From: Euborellia annulipes
Taxonomy: Eukaryota; Arthropoda; Insecta; Dermaptera; Anisolabididae
DNA length: 64,000 nucleotides
NCBI GenBank assembly: GCA_023213315.1
Contig: JAKCPI010010586.1
Coordinates: forward strand, 1-64,000
Reading direction: 5' to 3'
Within the stretch, counting starts at the first letter, position 1. Each line of letters opens with the position of its first letter. Under the pieces are notes generated by a model. That model did not search any database. It saw only the letters and a program-made list of their open reading frames with translations, and had not been told where the DNA came from. Below are positions 43,574-52,819 of this stretch, one piece after another. Made by a program: the position numbers and the translations under genes.

Positions 43574-43721
43574 TGTCTTCCTATCTTAAATTTTATTGAA
43601 CTGAGTCTCTCAATCAAAGTCATAGGAAGCCCACGCAAGCCTCTCGCTGAGCCATCTACCGGCTTTTAGTCAAATTAAATTCTATTATTAAGTATCTAGG
43701 GTATAATACTTAATTCATTTA

Positions 43722-43959
43722 CAGTGGAGAGTTGGAGGTATCAGTCAAATTGGGATTGTCCAGGTTAATAAAACTCCCAGGATAAGACGTTTCGGCCTGA
43801 ATTTATTTGGCCATCTTCAGTTATCGGGAATTATACACATAGTGCAAACAATCCCGATAACTGAAGATGGCCAAATAAATTCAGGCCGAAACGTCTTATC
43901 CTGGGAGTTTTATTAACCTGGACAATCCCAATTTGGCTGATACCTCCAACTCTCCACTG
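43722..43959. mobile_element. Palindromic TA-flanked MITE with hammerhead-like motif
   Basis: Arms of 111 bp (43719-43829 and 43852-43962) are inverted with a single mismatch and a 22-bp loop. TA lies next to CAGTGGAGAG on both sides, as in Tc1/mariner-type insertions. Each arm contains a CTGAAGA ... GGCCGAAACGTC motif (one on each strand). Confidence 0.8.
43852..43906 (+). ncRNA. Hammerhead-like ribozyme motif
   Basis: In order: TCCC-GATAA (stem I, 5' side), CTGAAGA (CUGANGA core), T, GGCC-loop-GGCC (stem II), GAAA, C-GTC (minimal stem III and the GUC cleavage triplet), TTATC-CT-GGGA (stem I, 3' side). Stem I pairs five plus four bases across a small bulge and stem II pairs four. The extra U between the core A and stem II departs from the consensus and may abolish activity. 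Penelope-like elements carry hammerheads with very short stem III, which fits this layout, but self-cleavage is unproven. The inverted copy lies at 43775-43829 on the minus strand. Confidence 0.4.
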
Positions 43960-43965
43960 TAATCA

Positions 43966-45030
43966 CATCACAGCCACAATCTTAAAATCAACTTAATTCA
44001 TTTAATCAAAAAGCTGATATATATCCTTTTTCACCTTTATAGATAAAATAATTAACTAATTATGACCATATAAGAAAATTTTAATATATTATTGCAAAAA
44101 TTATTTTTCATATCAGTTAACAGAAACACTTAAATAAAGGGAAGTTTAGAGCATAACTATTTAAAAAACTTCGAAAATTATAATTAAGAAGTGAATGCTT
44201 TTTAGACCCTGACCCGCACAGAGGTAAATTATGGTTCTAATAGTCATGAAGAATAATTCAGGACCTTTGGGTTTTTAATTTTTTCCCTTTTGGCAAGATA
44301 TAAGATATAATGAATTAAATATTCTCTTTAATATTTGGGATCGTGATTGAGCGGCCTGCCATAGATGTATTATATCTCTCAATGCACACAATGGAGAGAA
44401 TATATCTTCACTTTTTTGCCCTTAAGTCCGCGGTCGTGATCGAAAGATAGATGCAATTGTCGATAGAGGCTGTTTTGATCTATCGCCAGGCAAACGATAG
44501 CTAATTGAGTGGCCAACCAGCTGATGTTTGCACAATAATGTTGTGCAAAGTGCAATGGGATTGATTTTTTTTCGGAAAAGTTGATTATTTATTTATTTAC
44601 TTAAAAATTTCAACTTTGTTAATATAATATATGACAAGTGAAAGTATTTGATAATTATTTTTATTTCATAATTAATTTAAGACATTGTTTCTAGCATATT
44701 TTAAAAGCTTCAGTCAGTAAATTACTAACATTATATATTAATAAATAATTAATAAGTTATTTACGTAACTCAATAAAAAACAAAACTTGTGTATTTTATA
44801 ATAAATTTGGATATGCCCTAGAGGCGAAGCTTTTATGGAGAGGAAATTCCAACAAAATTTTGATCTTTTAGAAAAAAATAACAGTATTTTTTAAAAATCA
44901 ATATTTGAGAAATATCATAAGTGTAAACTTTTTCCAACCTTAAACACAGGGGACAGCCGGATGGGGGCCTATTAATTAAAAAAATCTTAAAACGAGCGCT
45001 ATTTTAGAATATAAATTTTATAAAAAATTG
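43966..45030. other. AT-rich tract, no gene seen
   Basis: The segment 44335-44565 is less AT-rich and has several short inverted pairs (GATAGATGC..., CTATCGCC...GCGATAG-like), but no frame or family is recognised. Confidence 0.4.
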
Positions 45031-45037
45031 ACTATCT

Positions 45038-45127
45038 ATCTAGTGTGACAAGCATAGAATACAACTTTCAATTACATAAGATAAGAGCAAGTTGTATGCT
45101 GTGCGATCTGTCACACCAGATATTTTT
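45038..45127 (+). repeat. Solo HP1 right-end hairpin
   Basis: Only the terminal hairpin is present (TCTAGTGTGACAAGCATAG ... GATCTGTCACACCAGAT), with arms of about 30 bp and no other HP1 block on either side. Right hairpins therefore occur on their own. Confidence 0.8.
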
Positions 45128-45196
45128 TTTTTAGATTTTTTTAACCTTGTCTTTTATTTGGGGATAATTTTAAATAAATTAAGCCGGAATAGGTAG

Positions 45197-45418
45197 CAAG
45201 GGCGGATACAGGGGGGGGTTAGGGGGTAATTACCCCCGAGATTTAAAAAAAATGTATTTTTAATGTAAAATTTTAAAAATTAATACTTCAAAATTTGATT
45301 TATATTTATATTCTGGCAAACAAGTACAGAATGCGCCTTTAAAAAAAATGTGTGCTGTGCGACCAGTCACTCCAGATTACCCCCCCCCCCCCGAGAAACA
45401 CCTCTGGATCCGCCACTG
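45197..45418. mobile_element. hAT MITE carrying an HP1 tail, exact 8-bp TSD
   Basis: The ends are CAAGGGCGGATACAGGGG and CTCTGGATCCGCCACTG. ATAGGTAG is duplicated exactly (45189-45196 and 45419-45426). It contains the HP1 arm GTGCTGTGCGACCAGTCAC followed by TCCAGATT, as in its sisters. Confidence 0.93.
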
Positions 45419-45429
45419 ATAGGTAGGTT

Positions 45430-45955
45430 ATTTATTTAAAAATTACAAAGCAAAAGAGCATAACATAATGTCAGTGAATGCATTCATCTTTCAAATGATA
45501 AATTCACAACAACGACCTTATTAATTTATCTCTGCTTATTGAATAAGCGTATTCAGAGATGGAATATTCAACGAAAGGAGATAGACATTTGAATTGGATG
45601 CATATAAATCATTAAGAGGGGGGGCCCGCCCTCTACTTGTCCGTTAGAGAATTGCATAAAATTGCAATTTTTCAAAAATTTCAGTGTCCAACCTTTAACC
45701 TACCATCAAAGAAAGAACAATACCTCTACTAACTTTACATCAGAAATCTTGACAATTTAATAAAATAACAGTTGAAGATATTAATAAATGAATAATAAAT
45801 AGTAATAGAAGACAAGTTTACATTGTATAATAATTTAACGTAATAAAAATATAATAAATATCTTGGATAAGAAACGAAGGACTTTGAAGCCAATCAAGAA
45901 AAAGAAGCAATCAGAGAATTTACAAAATAAACAATAGATACTCTTTGTGTAAAAA
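45430..45955. other. AT-rich tract, no gene seen
   Basis: A short GC block lies at 45613-45640 (GAGGGGGGGCCCGCCCTC, palindromic). No gene is recognised. Confidence 0.45.
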
Positions 45956-45956
45956 A

Positions 45957-46560
45957 AAATCTAGTGTGACTCGTTGCTCAGTAGGCCTACATAACTTTTT
46001 TACCTTTGGTAAGAGAAAGTTGTGTTCTGTGGTTGTCACACCAGATTTTTGGGTTATGTTTAGTTTCTGCCACTAGCGTAACGTTTTTTAGCTAGGCCCC
46101 CCCGCAAATTTTATTTCGGGCCCCATTATTAGACCATACAAAAAATATTTTTAAAATACCGTATATTCCAGAATCCTGAGGGCCCCGGGCTCTCTCAAAG
46201 AGAAATTTTCATTATTTTTTATTTATCTAAATTTTTCCGTTTTTATCGGAGCTACAGTTTTTTAGTTCGGCCCGGCCCGAGGGCCCCACAAGGACCGGGG
46301 CCCCCGCATCGCGGGGTCTGCGGGGGCGTACGTTACGCCACTGGTTTCTGCAGATATATTAAAATTCAAGATTGTAAAATTTAAAAACATGGGAAAATAT
46401 TTATATTTTGTTACCAGCCGATTTTGTTCAAATGGAATGGCTAATGGGGTGGCTAACTTAAATATAAAATTTCAACCTTCTAGCTTTTTTCATTCTTGAT
46501 TCTTTCATTCTTTTGTTCACAGACAGACAGACAGACAGCTAGTCAGAGAGACAGAAAGAC
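45957..46560 (-). repeat. HP1, internally deleted, split by a hAT MITE
   Basis: The right hairpin (AATCTAGTGTGACTCG ... GTTGTCACACCAGATTTTT) leads to TTAGTTTCTGC, where the 273-bp hAT element is inserted. HP1 resumes at AGATATATTAAAATTCAAG. The middle (TTACCA to AGCCGATTTTG) is deleted and the left end is lost after a CAGACAGACAGACAG run. Confidence 0.8.
46071..46343. mobile_element. hAT MITE, exact 8-bp TSD
   Basis: The ends CACTAGCGTAACGT and ACGTTACGCCACTG are of the hAT CAGTGGCGTAACG type. GTTTCTGC is duplicated exactly (46063-46070 and 46344-46351). The interior carries the CCTGAGGGCCCCGGG, CTCTCAAAGAGAAATTTTC module that is tandemly repeated at 63715-64000. Confidence 0.93.
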
Positions 46561-46564
46561 CCCT

Positions 46565-47425
46565 GCTTGAAGGAATTAAGATAAAATTTCAAAAAACTGA
46601 GGAAAAGGAATATTTGATTTCGAAACTTAAAAAAATTCTTAACTTTTTATAATTCAATACATTTTCTAAGAGAAAACATCATATTTCATTATCATTAAAA
46701 ATTTAAAAACATTTATGTAAATAAGTCTAAATTAAGAATACACATTTAATGTAATAATAAATAAAGGATGTCTTTCTTAAGATGATGTCATTTATTTAAT
46801 ATGCTCAACTTATTTTCTTGAAAATTATTATAAAAAGCCTATTATGTTCAATGAATCCTTTGCAAGCATATAACAAACAAAATTCCTAAAATTTAACTTA
46901 CAAAATATTACATTTATACATTTTACTTTACTTTAAGAAAATAATAAATACAAGATACATTAGTTTAGTTATTTCTAAGAAAGCGTTTTTTTTACTAATC
47001 TGACACTTAACACTTTTACCCACCTCCAAAAAGAGATTTTGCACGCAAAACTTTAATCCGTGTGTGTGTGTGTCGAAACACGTGGCACACCTATTTTTTT
47101 TTTTTTTTTTTAAATAAAGAAATAACTGAATAAACGCAAACGTGACTAGAACTTGAGAAAAGGTGTAAAGATTAACCAATTGGATGGTTGAAATTCGCAA
47201 AACGATGTCTCATTGGCGTGTGTGTATGTTTATTTTATATAATATATAAAAGCTTTGCTAGTGTGTGTGAGATTATGACTCAGAACTGTTGAAATAAGAG
47301 AGTATCCCAAATGGTGACAACAAAATTTTTTAACATTCCTAAATAAGATATTCAAATGAATAGATTAATGAGAAAAGCTTTAAATCTTCTAATAGAGTGT
47401 AAACTTGAAAAAAAAATACATGCTC
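46565..47425. other. AT-rich tract, no gene seen
   Basis: A 90-codon minus-strand frame (46928-47200) is K/N/F/I-rich and crosses a T-run. I regard it as chance. Confidence 0.45.
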
Positions 47426-47427
47426 AT

Positions 47428-47835
47428 TTTTTACTTTTTCTTATCTACACACTACATATATACATGTAATAACTGTGTAATATAAATAGAAAATATTGAG
47501 AACGTGAAAATAATCGATGTTAAGATATTGATGAAAATACGTTTTGAGGCGCCCTGAGCCCAAAAAAAGTAAATTCCGCAATGTGGACAAAAACGGAAAG
47601 GGCTGCTAGGTTGTAATTTTATATTTAAGTTTGGAATCTACCCCTTCTGATACGCCAAAAAATTTTTTAAATAAGATATACGAAATAGTACTAGGCTGAT
47701 GTTCTTTTTCAGTTTTCGCTTTCCTCTCTAACGAATTTGATTAAAATTAATTAATTAATTATTTTTTAGGTGCTTAAAATATATATTCCCATTAAAATTG
47801 TTACTCTTGTATTTCATTGGAAAGATAACCGGTAG
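47428..47835 (+). repeat. HP1, old diverged copy
   Basis: The blocks TTTACTTTTTCTTATCTACA, ATCGATGTTAAGATATTGAT, ACGTTTTGAGGCGCCCTGAG and CTCTTGTATTTCATTGGAAA are in HP1 order with many substitutions. The right end is missing. Confidence 0.7.
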
Positions 47836-47839
47836 TTTA

Positions 47840-48770
47840 TTACAACGCCTGGTGGTTATGCATCTGGTGAAGCTAATATATTTCTTCACGCATGCGCGCA
47901 CAGGATGGTTGTCAGTTAGTATATTTATCATTTTGCTCAAGTAGATTTCGGTTATTAGGTAGTTATAGGGGCAGGGACTTTTACTTAATTAATATTTATT
48001 TAACTCAGAAACATTAAAATTCTGTTTCTTGGACTAAAACATCTAAGACATCTTGTAACTGAAAGATTTTTTTTTGTTTAATTTATATGGAGAAAAATTT
48101 AGCTAAGGAAGTATTTTCATAGTCTTATTTATACTTCTTCTGTATATCAATATATCAAAACCCACTTCACCGAAAAATTTCCTGGCAACGGGACTGAGTA
48201 TAATATATTAGAACCTTTATATAGACAAGTAATTTTGGAATTTCGGTGAGTTTTATAATGGTAGGTAAAAAGATAAAACTTCCCTCTCTTCTAGAAATAA
48301 ATAAGTATGAGAGGCCGTTTTGGAATTGCGAGATCAGACGGGATAAAATATTTTTGAAAATATCAATGTAAGCTTAACCTTTTTAATTTATCGATATATC
48401 GTAATAATTTAATATTCTTAATTGTTCATTTTCTGTGAAACAATACAAATGTAGGGCTTAATTTAGAATTTCTAACAATCTCAAAGATTCGTGAGGGGGA
48501 TTGGAACTCACCCACGCAACTTAATCTGGTTATGATTTATTATATAATAAGTAATATGAATAAAGTACAATGGTCGTTGAAAATCAATAAAGTGAGTATT
48601 TTGAGTTATTGTTTTGTAGGTAAGAAAGCCATCCTAAAATGGAATGAATCGTAATTATTTGCCACTAATCAGTGCTCGGGGGGTTAGAGGTGTTTATATT
48701 ATCAATATTTATAACGTAAGAAGACGAGGAAAGTAGGTCGATTCATTCATTAAATTACATACAGGACAAT
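47840..48770. other. AT-rich tract, no gene seen
   Basis: I see no supported gene or repeat family in this tract. Confidence 0.45.
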
Positions 48771-48774
48771 ATAT

Positions 48775-49238
48775 ATTTAGTTTCCACTGATATGCATGTA
48801 TTAGAATTAAAGATGTAAAATTTATAAACATAAGAAAATATTTTTAATAAAGTGTGGTTCAAACAATTTTGAGGGCAAAACGAGAATATACATTTGAAAG
48901 ATCATCTTAAAAATAATTGAGTTTTGAATTTTAATCAAAATCGTTGGAGAGGATTTTGAGGAAATCGAAAAAAAAACTGAAAAAGTGCACCAGTAAAGTA
49001 CTAGTACCTACTCTTTGGCCGATTTCGTTCAAAAGCCCGTGTCACTTGCCAGGGGGGTACCTAACTTAAATATAAAATTTCAACTTCCAAGCTCTTTTCA
49101 TTCTAGAGATATTTTGTTCACAGACAGACAGACAAACCTCAAAACAATCAAACTCTCGACATCGAATTTTTGACATGAATCCAATACTTTCTCTCTATAT
49201 ATAGACTATTAACATATATAAGGTAAGAGAAAGTAAAA
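48775..49238 (-). repeat. HP1, lacking right hairpin
   Basis: It starts at TATTTAGTTTCCACTGATA. The TTACCATGGCAACC block is missing. It continues through AGTACTAGTACCTACTCTTTGG to the left hairpin (TATATAGACTATTAACATATATAAGGTAAG). Confidence 0.8.
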
Positions 49239-49314
49239 ATTATTATTAGTCCGCAAATAATCGTCTCAGGTTCAAATATATTGGCAATTTTAAGTGCCTA
49301 GGAAGATCATGGTA

Positions 49315-49536
49315 CAGTGAGCGCCACAATTAAGTCCCCACCTGATACGTACCTATAGCTTTAAGTAGCCTATATGGTATATGGTGAAATAATTTTAAAT
49401 TTGAAAACGTAAAATGAAATCATCTGTACCTACCAGATTTTACGTTTTACCATTTCGGTCATTAAAATTATTTTACTATATAACATATACTTTAGGCTCT
49501 AGCTATCAGGTGGGGACTTAATTGTGGTGCTCCCTG
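49315..49536. mobile_element. Palindromic Tc1/mariner-type MITE, 222 bp
   Basis: TA (49313-49314 and 49537-49538) flanks CAGTGAGCGCCACAATTAAG and its inverted partner CTTAATTGTGGTGCTCCCTG. The inverted match continues for about 30 bp (GTCCCCACCTGATA) and then more loosely to the centre at about 49425. No ORF is present. Confidence 0.85.
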
Positions 49537-49539
49537 TAC

Positions 49540-50335
49540 TTTTATTAAATTAATTTACGAGAAATAACAATTTTTTTTTCGCTAAGGCTTTGGAAGGGTG
49601 GAGTCTGGAAACGCGTTATTAGATAGAATATAATGAAATTCCAAGTCGATTGGAAATCATTGCCTTCATTTACACATAAGGGCATTACACCATGTGAACA
49701 TGTATCTTATTTATATAATTTAGTGATCTTCGCTCTCCTCTTATTTTATTTGCCTAACTTTAAACGTGTCTTTTATAAAGAGTATTCTACAGTACATATT
49801 TATTATTATATCAATATTAATGTAACATGTAGTTTATAAAGATATTTTTACGGTGATTGAATTTATTCAAGATGAGATTTTCGTAAGGACAAGATCTAAA
49901 AAGAAAAGTAAAAGAAAGAAATTCGAAAAACAATGCTAGAAAATATACCAGAGCCATAATTTGGGGTGGGGGGGACAGGGGAGAGGATTTACCTCCCCCC
50001 TGACAGACTTTTTATCTTTTTTAAATTATGTATTATTCTAAATAAAAAATTTAAAAATATATCTACGGATACACTGCAAAAAATTAAAATATTAAATTAA
50101 ATATTTTGCCAAATTTGTGATACCTATTTGTAGGTAAATTTTAATAAAAGTTTACCCCCTCTTAAGATTAAATTGTTAAATGAAAAAAATGCTTCATTTA
50201 TTTCATCGTCCTTTCCAATAAATGTAAAAAAATATTTTATAAACCCCATATGCACAATGACTAGGCTATATATTGTTAAAAATTTTTAACAAAGCGCCAG
50301 TTTAATTATTATAATGGTTTATATAAACTTAAATG
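49540..50335. other. AT-rich tract with a G-tract block
   Basis: 49950-50010 contains CCAGAGCCATAATTTGGGG and opposed G/C runs like a MITE terminus, but the other end is not visible. A 60-bp segment at 50164-50222 recurs at 50737-50799. Confidence 0.4.
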
Positions 50336-50339
50336 CCTG

Positions 50340-50597
50340 ATCTTATACCAAGGGCCGCGGGTTCCACCCCAGGCAGTCCGATGATTTGATTTAAGCCATT
50401 TTGGATGCCAAATGGCTTAAATAAATATGCGTGGATCCCAAATGGCTTAAATAAATACGCGTGGATCCCAAATATGTATATTATACAATATATTAATAAA
50501 AAATAGGAGTATCGTTAAAAATCTTATATGTCCTGTGTTACCGAAAAGACTGTATGTGTGTGTGTGGGAAAAAAGTGTGAGTTAAAAAAAAATAATA
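50340..50597 (+). repeat. SINE-A, head truncated, internal 30-bp duplication
   Basis: It begins within the head (GGGCCGCGGGTTCCACCCC). The body has two tandem copies of CAAATGGCTTAAATAAATA(T/C) with GCGTGGATCC (50407-50467). The tail is GTTACCGAAAAGACTGTATG followed by GT and A runs. Confidence 0.8.
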
Positions 50598-50691
50598 AAA
50601 TAAAAAAATGCCTGATCGTGTATATTTCAGTTGTATAAGATAAAGTTGTGACCATGCATAAAATCTACTTGACACATTATTATGAACATCT

Positions 50692-50736
50692 ATCTGCTTT
50701 GAAGAAGGTCCGAACCTGGACCGAAACGTCAGCTGA
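50692..50736 (+). other. TGAAGA...GGTCC/GGACC...GAAACGTC hammerhead-like motif
   Basis: Stem II GGTCC / GGACC pairs perfectly around GAACCT, followed by GAAACGTC and AGC, which can pair with the GCT before TTGAAGA. Again one extra base (A) separates the GA of the core from stem II, and the first core position is T rather than C. It lies next to the 60-bp sequence repeated at 50164. Confidence 0.35.
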
Positions 50737-50799
50737 TTAAGATTAAATTGTTAAATGAAAAAAAGCTTCATTTATTTCATCGTCCTCACCAATACATAA

Positions 50800-51000
50800 A
50801 CAATTAAAAGAACAAATTAAAAGATTTTAAAATATAATTAGTATAGCAGGGCTATTTAAAAGTGAAAAAGGTTCTATTCTTCACGTTCAGTATTTGTAAA
50901 AAATAATTATTAAATTATTTGAAAATATTTATATTTAATAGAAAACTAACTTTATATCAACATACCTCATTTCATAAAAAAAAGTAAATAAACCTCGAAT
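50800..51000. other. AT-rich tract, no gene seen
   Basis: No feature is recognised. Confidence 0.45.
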
Positions 51001-51008
51001 CGAGCAGA

Positions 51009-51030
51009 GTGGGGTGGGGTGGGGGGGGTT
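51009..51030 (+). other. G-quadruplex-prone run
   Basis: GTGGGGTGGGGTGGGGGGGG supplies at least four runs of four G separated by single T. It lies just before a palindromic AACCCCTCGC region at the edge of the GC-rich island. Confidence 0.6.
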
Positions 51031-51184
51031 GAAGGAACCCCTCGCAGAAGCGAGACGCACACACTTAACGCACCACTTATATCCGTTCTTTTTATTTTAA
51101 TTCACAAAAACAATGACACTATTCAAATAAAAAAATAAAATTTTTATAAAAAAGAACGATAAGGAATAGAGAGGAAAGGATTGT

Positions 51185-51530
51185 TGTGTCACGCACGAGA
51201 CTCGGGCGAAAACTGAGTGAAGGCGACGGAGGGCGCCGACGGCTCCGCCGCCGTCGCCACTCCGGGGGTGGTATGGTAGCTCTGGTGGGGGGGAGCACCA
51301 CCATCCCTCCTTCTCTTTGGCCGCAACCGCCCCTCCCCGCCCACTCTCACTCTCGTTGGATTGACCGCCGGTGCCTGAGACCCGTCATTCACAAAATCCA
51401 CTAGCTCTCTCATATCATACAACTAACTATACAACCGCAACTATCACTCACAGCGAACACAAACTCTCTTCTCTCTCTCTCTTTCGAACTCATCTCTCTA
51501 CTCTCCAATCTATCCTAATGTAAAAATTAA
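51185..51530 (-). promoter_or_regulatory. CpG-rich island, candidate promoter/5' UTR
   Basis: This is the most GC- and CpG-rich block in the window (51190-51400). On the minus strand it is preceded by a GA-rich stretch (GAAAGAGAGAGAGAGAAGAG, about 51490-51465) of the kind bound by GAGA factor in arthropod promoters. It may be a promoter with first exon or the 5' region of a retroelement. Confidence 0.3.
51189..51422 (-). CDS. Candidate first coding exon, unknown protein
   Basis: From an ATG on the minus strand, 77 codons are open: MYDMRELVDFVNDGSQAPAV, then a basic, proline/glycine-rich part with RPKRRRDGG, then TAAEPSAPSVAFTQFSPESR. The first 20 residues look like a folded N-terminus; the rest is low complexity and could be an artefact of high GC, since the opposite strand is open too (51186-51404). 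A weak splice donor (CTCGTGCGTGA) lies at the end of the frame. The GA-rich upstream sequence is consistent with a promoter. It could instead be the start of a retroelement gag-like ORF. No domain is recognised. Confidence 0.28.
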   Translation of the reverse strand: MYDMRELVDFVNDGSQAPAVNPTRVRVGGEGRLRPKRRRDGGAPPHQSYHTTPGVATAAEPSAPSVAFTQFSPESRA

Positions 51531-51656
51531 TTTTTATCATGTTTATTACTTGAAAACAAATAAACTTTTTTGAACATTTTTTTATACAAAAATAAATAAT
51601 TGATGTCTCCATTTATATCGACATTTTTTAAAAGGTATTTTTCGGCACGTGAGATT

Positions 51657-51889
51657 ATTTTTTTTTTTTTTTTTAAACCACACTTTTTTCTCATTCGAAC
51701 TCACATTCACACACACATTCATACAGTCTTTTCGGCAACTTAGGCCATTTAAGACTTTAGACGATAACCGTTGTAGAGAATATATCTATTGTGGGTTCAG
51801 GCATTTCTATTTAAGCCATCTGGTATCCAAATGGCTTAAATAAAATCATCGGACTGCCTGGGTCCGAACCCGCGACGTTTGGTATAGTT
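51657..51889 (-). repeat. SINE-A, head truncated
   Basis: It runs from the T-run through the CA-rich tail, CTTTTCGGCAACTTAGGCC, GATAACCGTTGTAGAG, the body hairpin CCATCTGGTATCCAAATGGC and the B-box complement GTCCGAACCCGCGACGTTTG. It stops at TATAG, before the A-box. Confidence 0.85.
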
Positions 51890-52285
51890 AAGATTATTTA
51901 AACTCCATTCAAATTAATTTGTATTCAATATTATAACATTTTTCTGTTAAGGCTTATCACTGAACCCTTTAAAGAGAAGCGAAACTTCCACCTCTGAGAA
52001 AAAGGTCTATCTCAACCTTAATTGTCAACCCCACATAACCAAAAAAATCACATCACATGTCAATTCCACATCCAGAGACTCAACAAAATTGTATAAGTTT
52101 GTAAATTGACTTATAGGCCTAATATTGTATATGCAAATTGTAAAAAAATTGCTGGGTGGCTTAAGCTAATGGCCAAGTGGCCAAGTATTAAAAAAAAACC
52201 TTAATTGTCAAATTATATTATATATTTTAAATTAAATTCAGTGATGGAATTAATAGCAAAAAAACTTTTACATATGTAATTTAGC
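51890..52285. other. AT-rich tract, no gene seen
   Basis: I see no supported gene or repeat family in this tract. Confidence 0.45.
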
Positions 52286-52288
52286 TTT

Positions 52289-52386
52289 TTACTTTCTCGT
52301 ATAGTATATAAAAAGAAAGTATTGTAATCGTCGAAAAATTCGACTTCGAGATTCTTCTCTTTATATTCTATACGAGAAAGTAAAAA
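52289..52386. mobile_element. HP2 minimal foldback, about 98 bp
   Basis: TTTTTACTTTCTCGTATAG and CTATACGAGAAAGTAAAAA are inverted ends. Between them lies ATTGTAATCGTCGAAAAATTCGACTTCGAGATTCTT, shown here as blocks ATTGTAATCGTC and AATTCGACTTCGAG, which match the HP2 right end at 14340-14397. It is a near-complete deletion derivative with both ends kept. Confidence 0.7.
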
Positions 52387-52628
52387 CTGAAAAAGTACAT
52401 CAGTAATGCACTAGTACTTTTGGGCCGATTATGTTCAAAAGCTTCGTGTTACGTGCTAGGGGGGTACCTAACTTGAACATTAAATTTTGACTTTCTAGCT
52501 CATTTCGTTCTTAAAACATTTTGTTCACAGACACATAGAGACAGAGGCCATGTTGCGAAAATCACTTTTTTTGATTCAGGGGACATCACAACGTGTATAT
52601 CCATCAAAATCGAATTTTTAACATGAAA
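52387..52628 (-). repeat. HP1 middle-left fragment
   Basis: It starts at CTGAAAAAGTACATCAGTAA and runs to ATCGAATTTTTAACATGAA without the left hairpin. It directly abuts the HP2 minimal foldback. Confidence 0.75.
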
Positions 52629-52819
52629 CATATTAAGTATTTTTCAGACCATTTTATTTAAAAAGCGTGACGGACGCTCAAAACGTCGGTAACCAAACAT
52701 AATTTTTTTATTTACATCTGTGGTTTATTTGTATATCTTATACAAATAGAAATAAATTAAAGTTTATCCGATATCAAGTATTTTTATTTAATAACAGTGA
52801 AAGCTTAAATTTTCTCAAA

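Noticed and set aside
46928..47200. 90-codon minus-strand frame
   Set aside because: It is K/F/I/L-rich, includes a KKKKKK stretch from a T-run, and has no motif. It has the expected length for AT-rich noise at this scale.
49950..50015. Complete hAT MITE starting CCAGAGCCATAATTTGGGG
   Set aside because: No opposite terminus or 8-bp duplication could be found, so only a G-tract block is reported.
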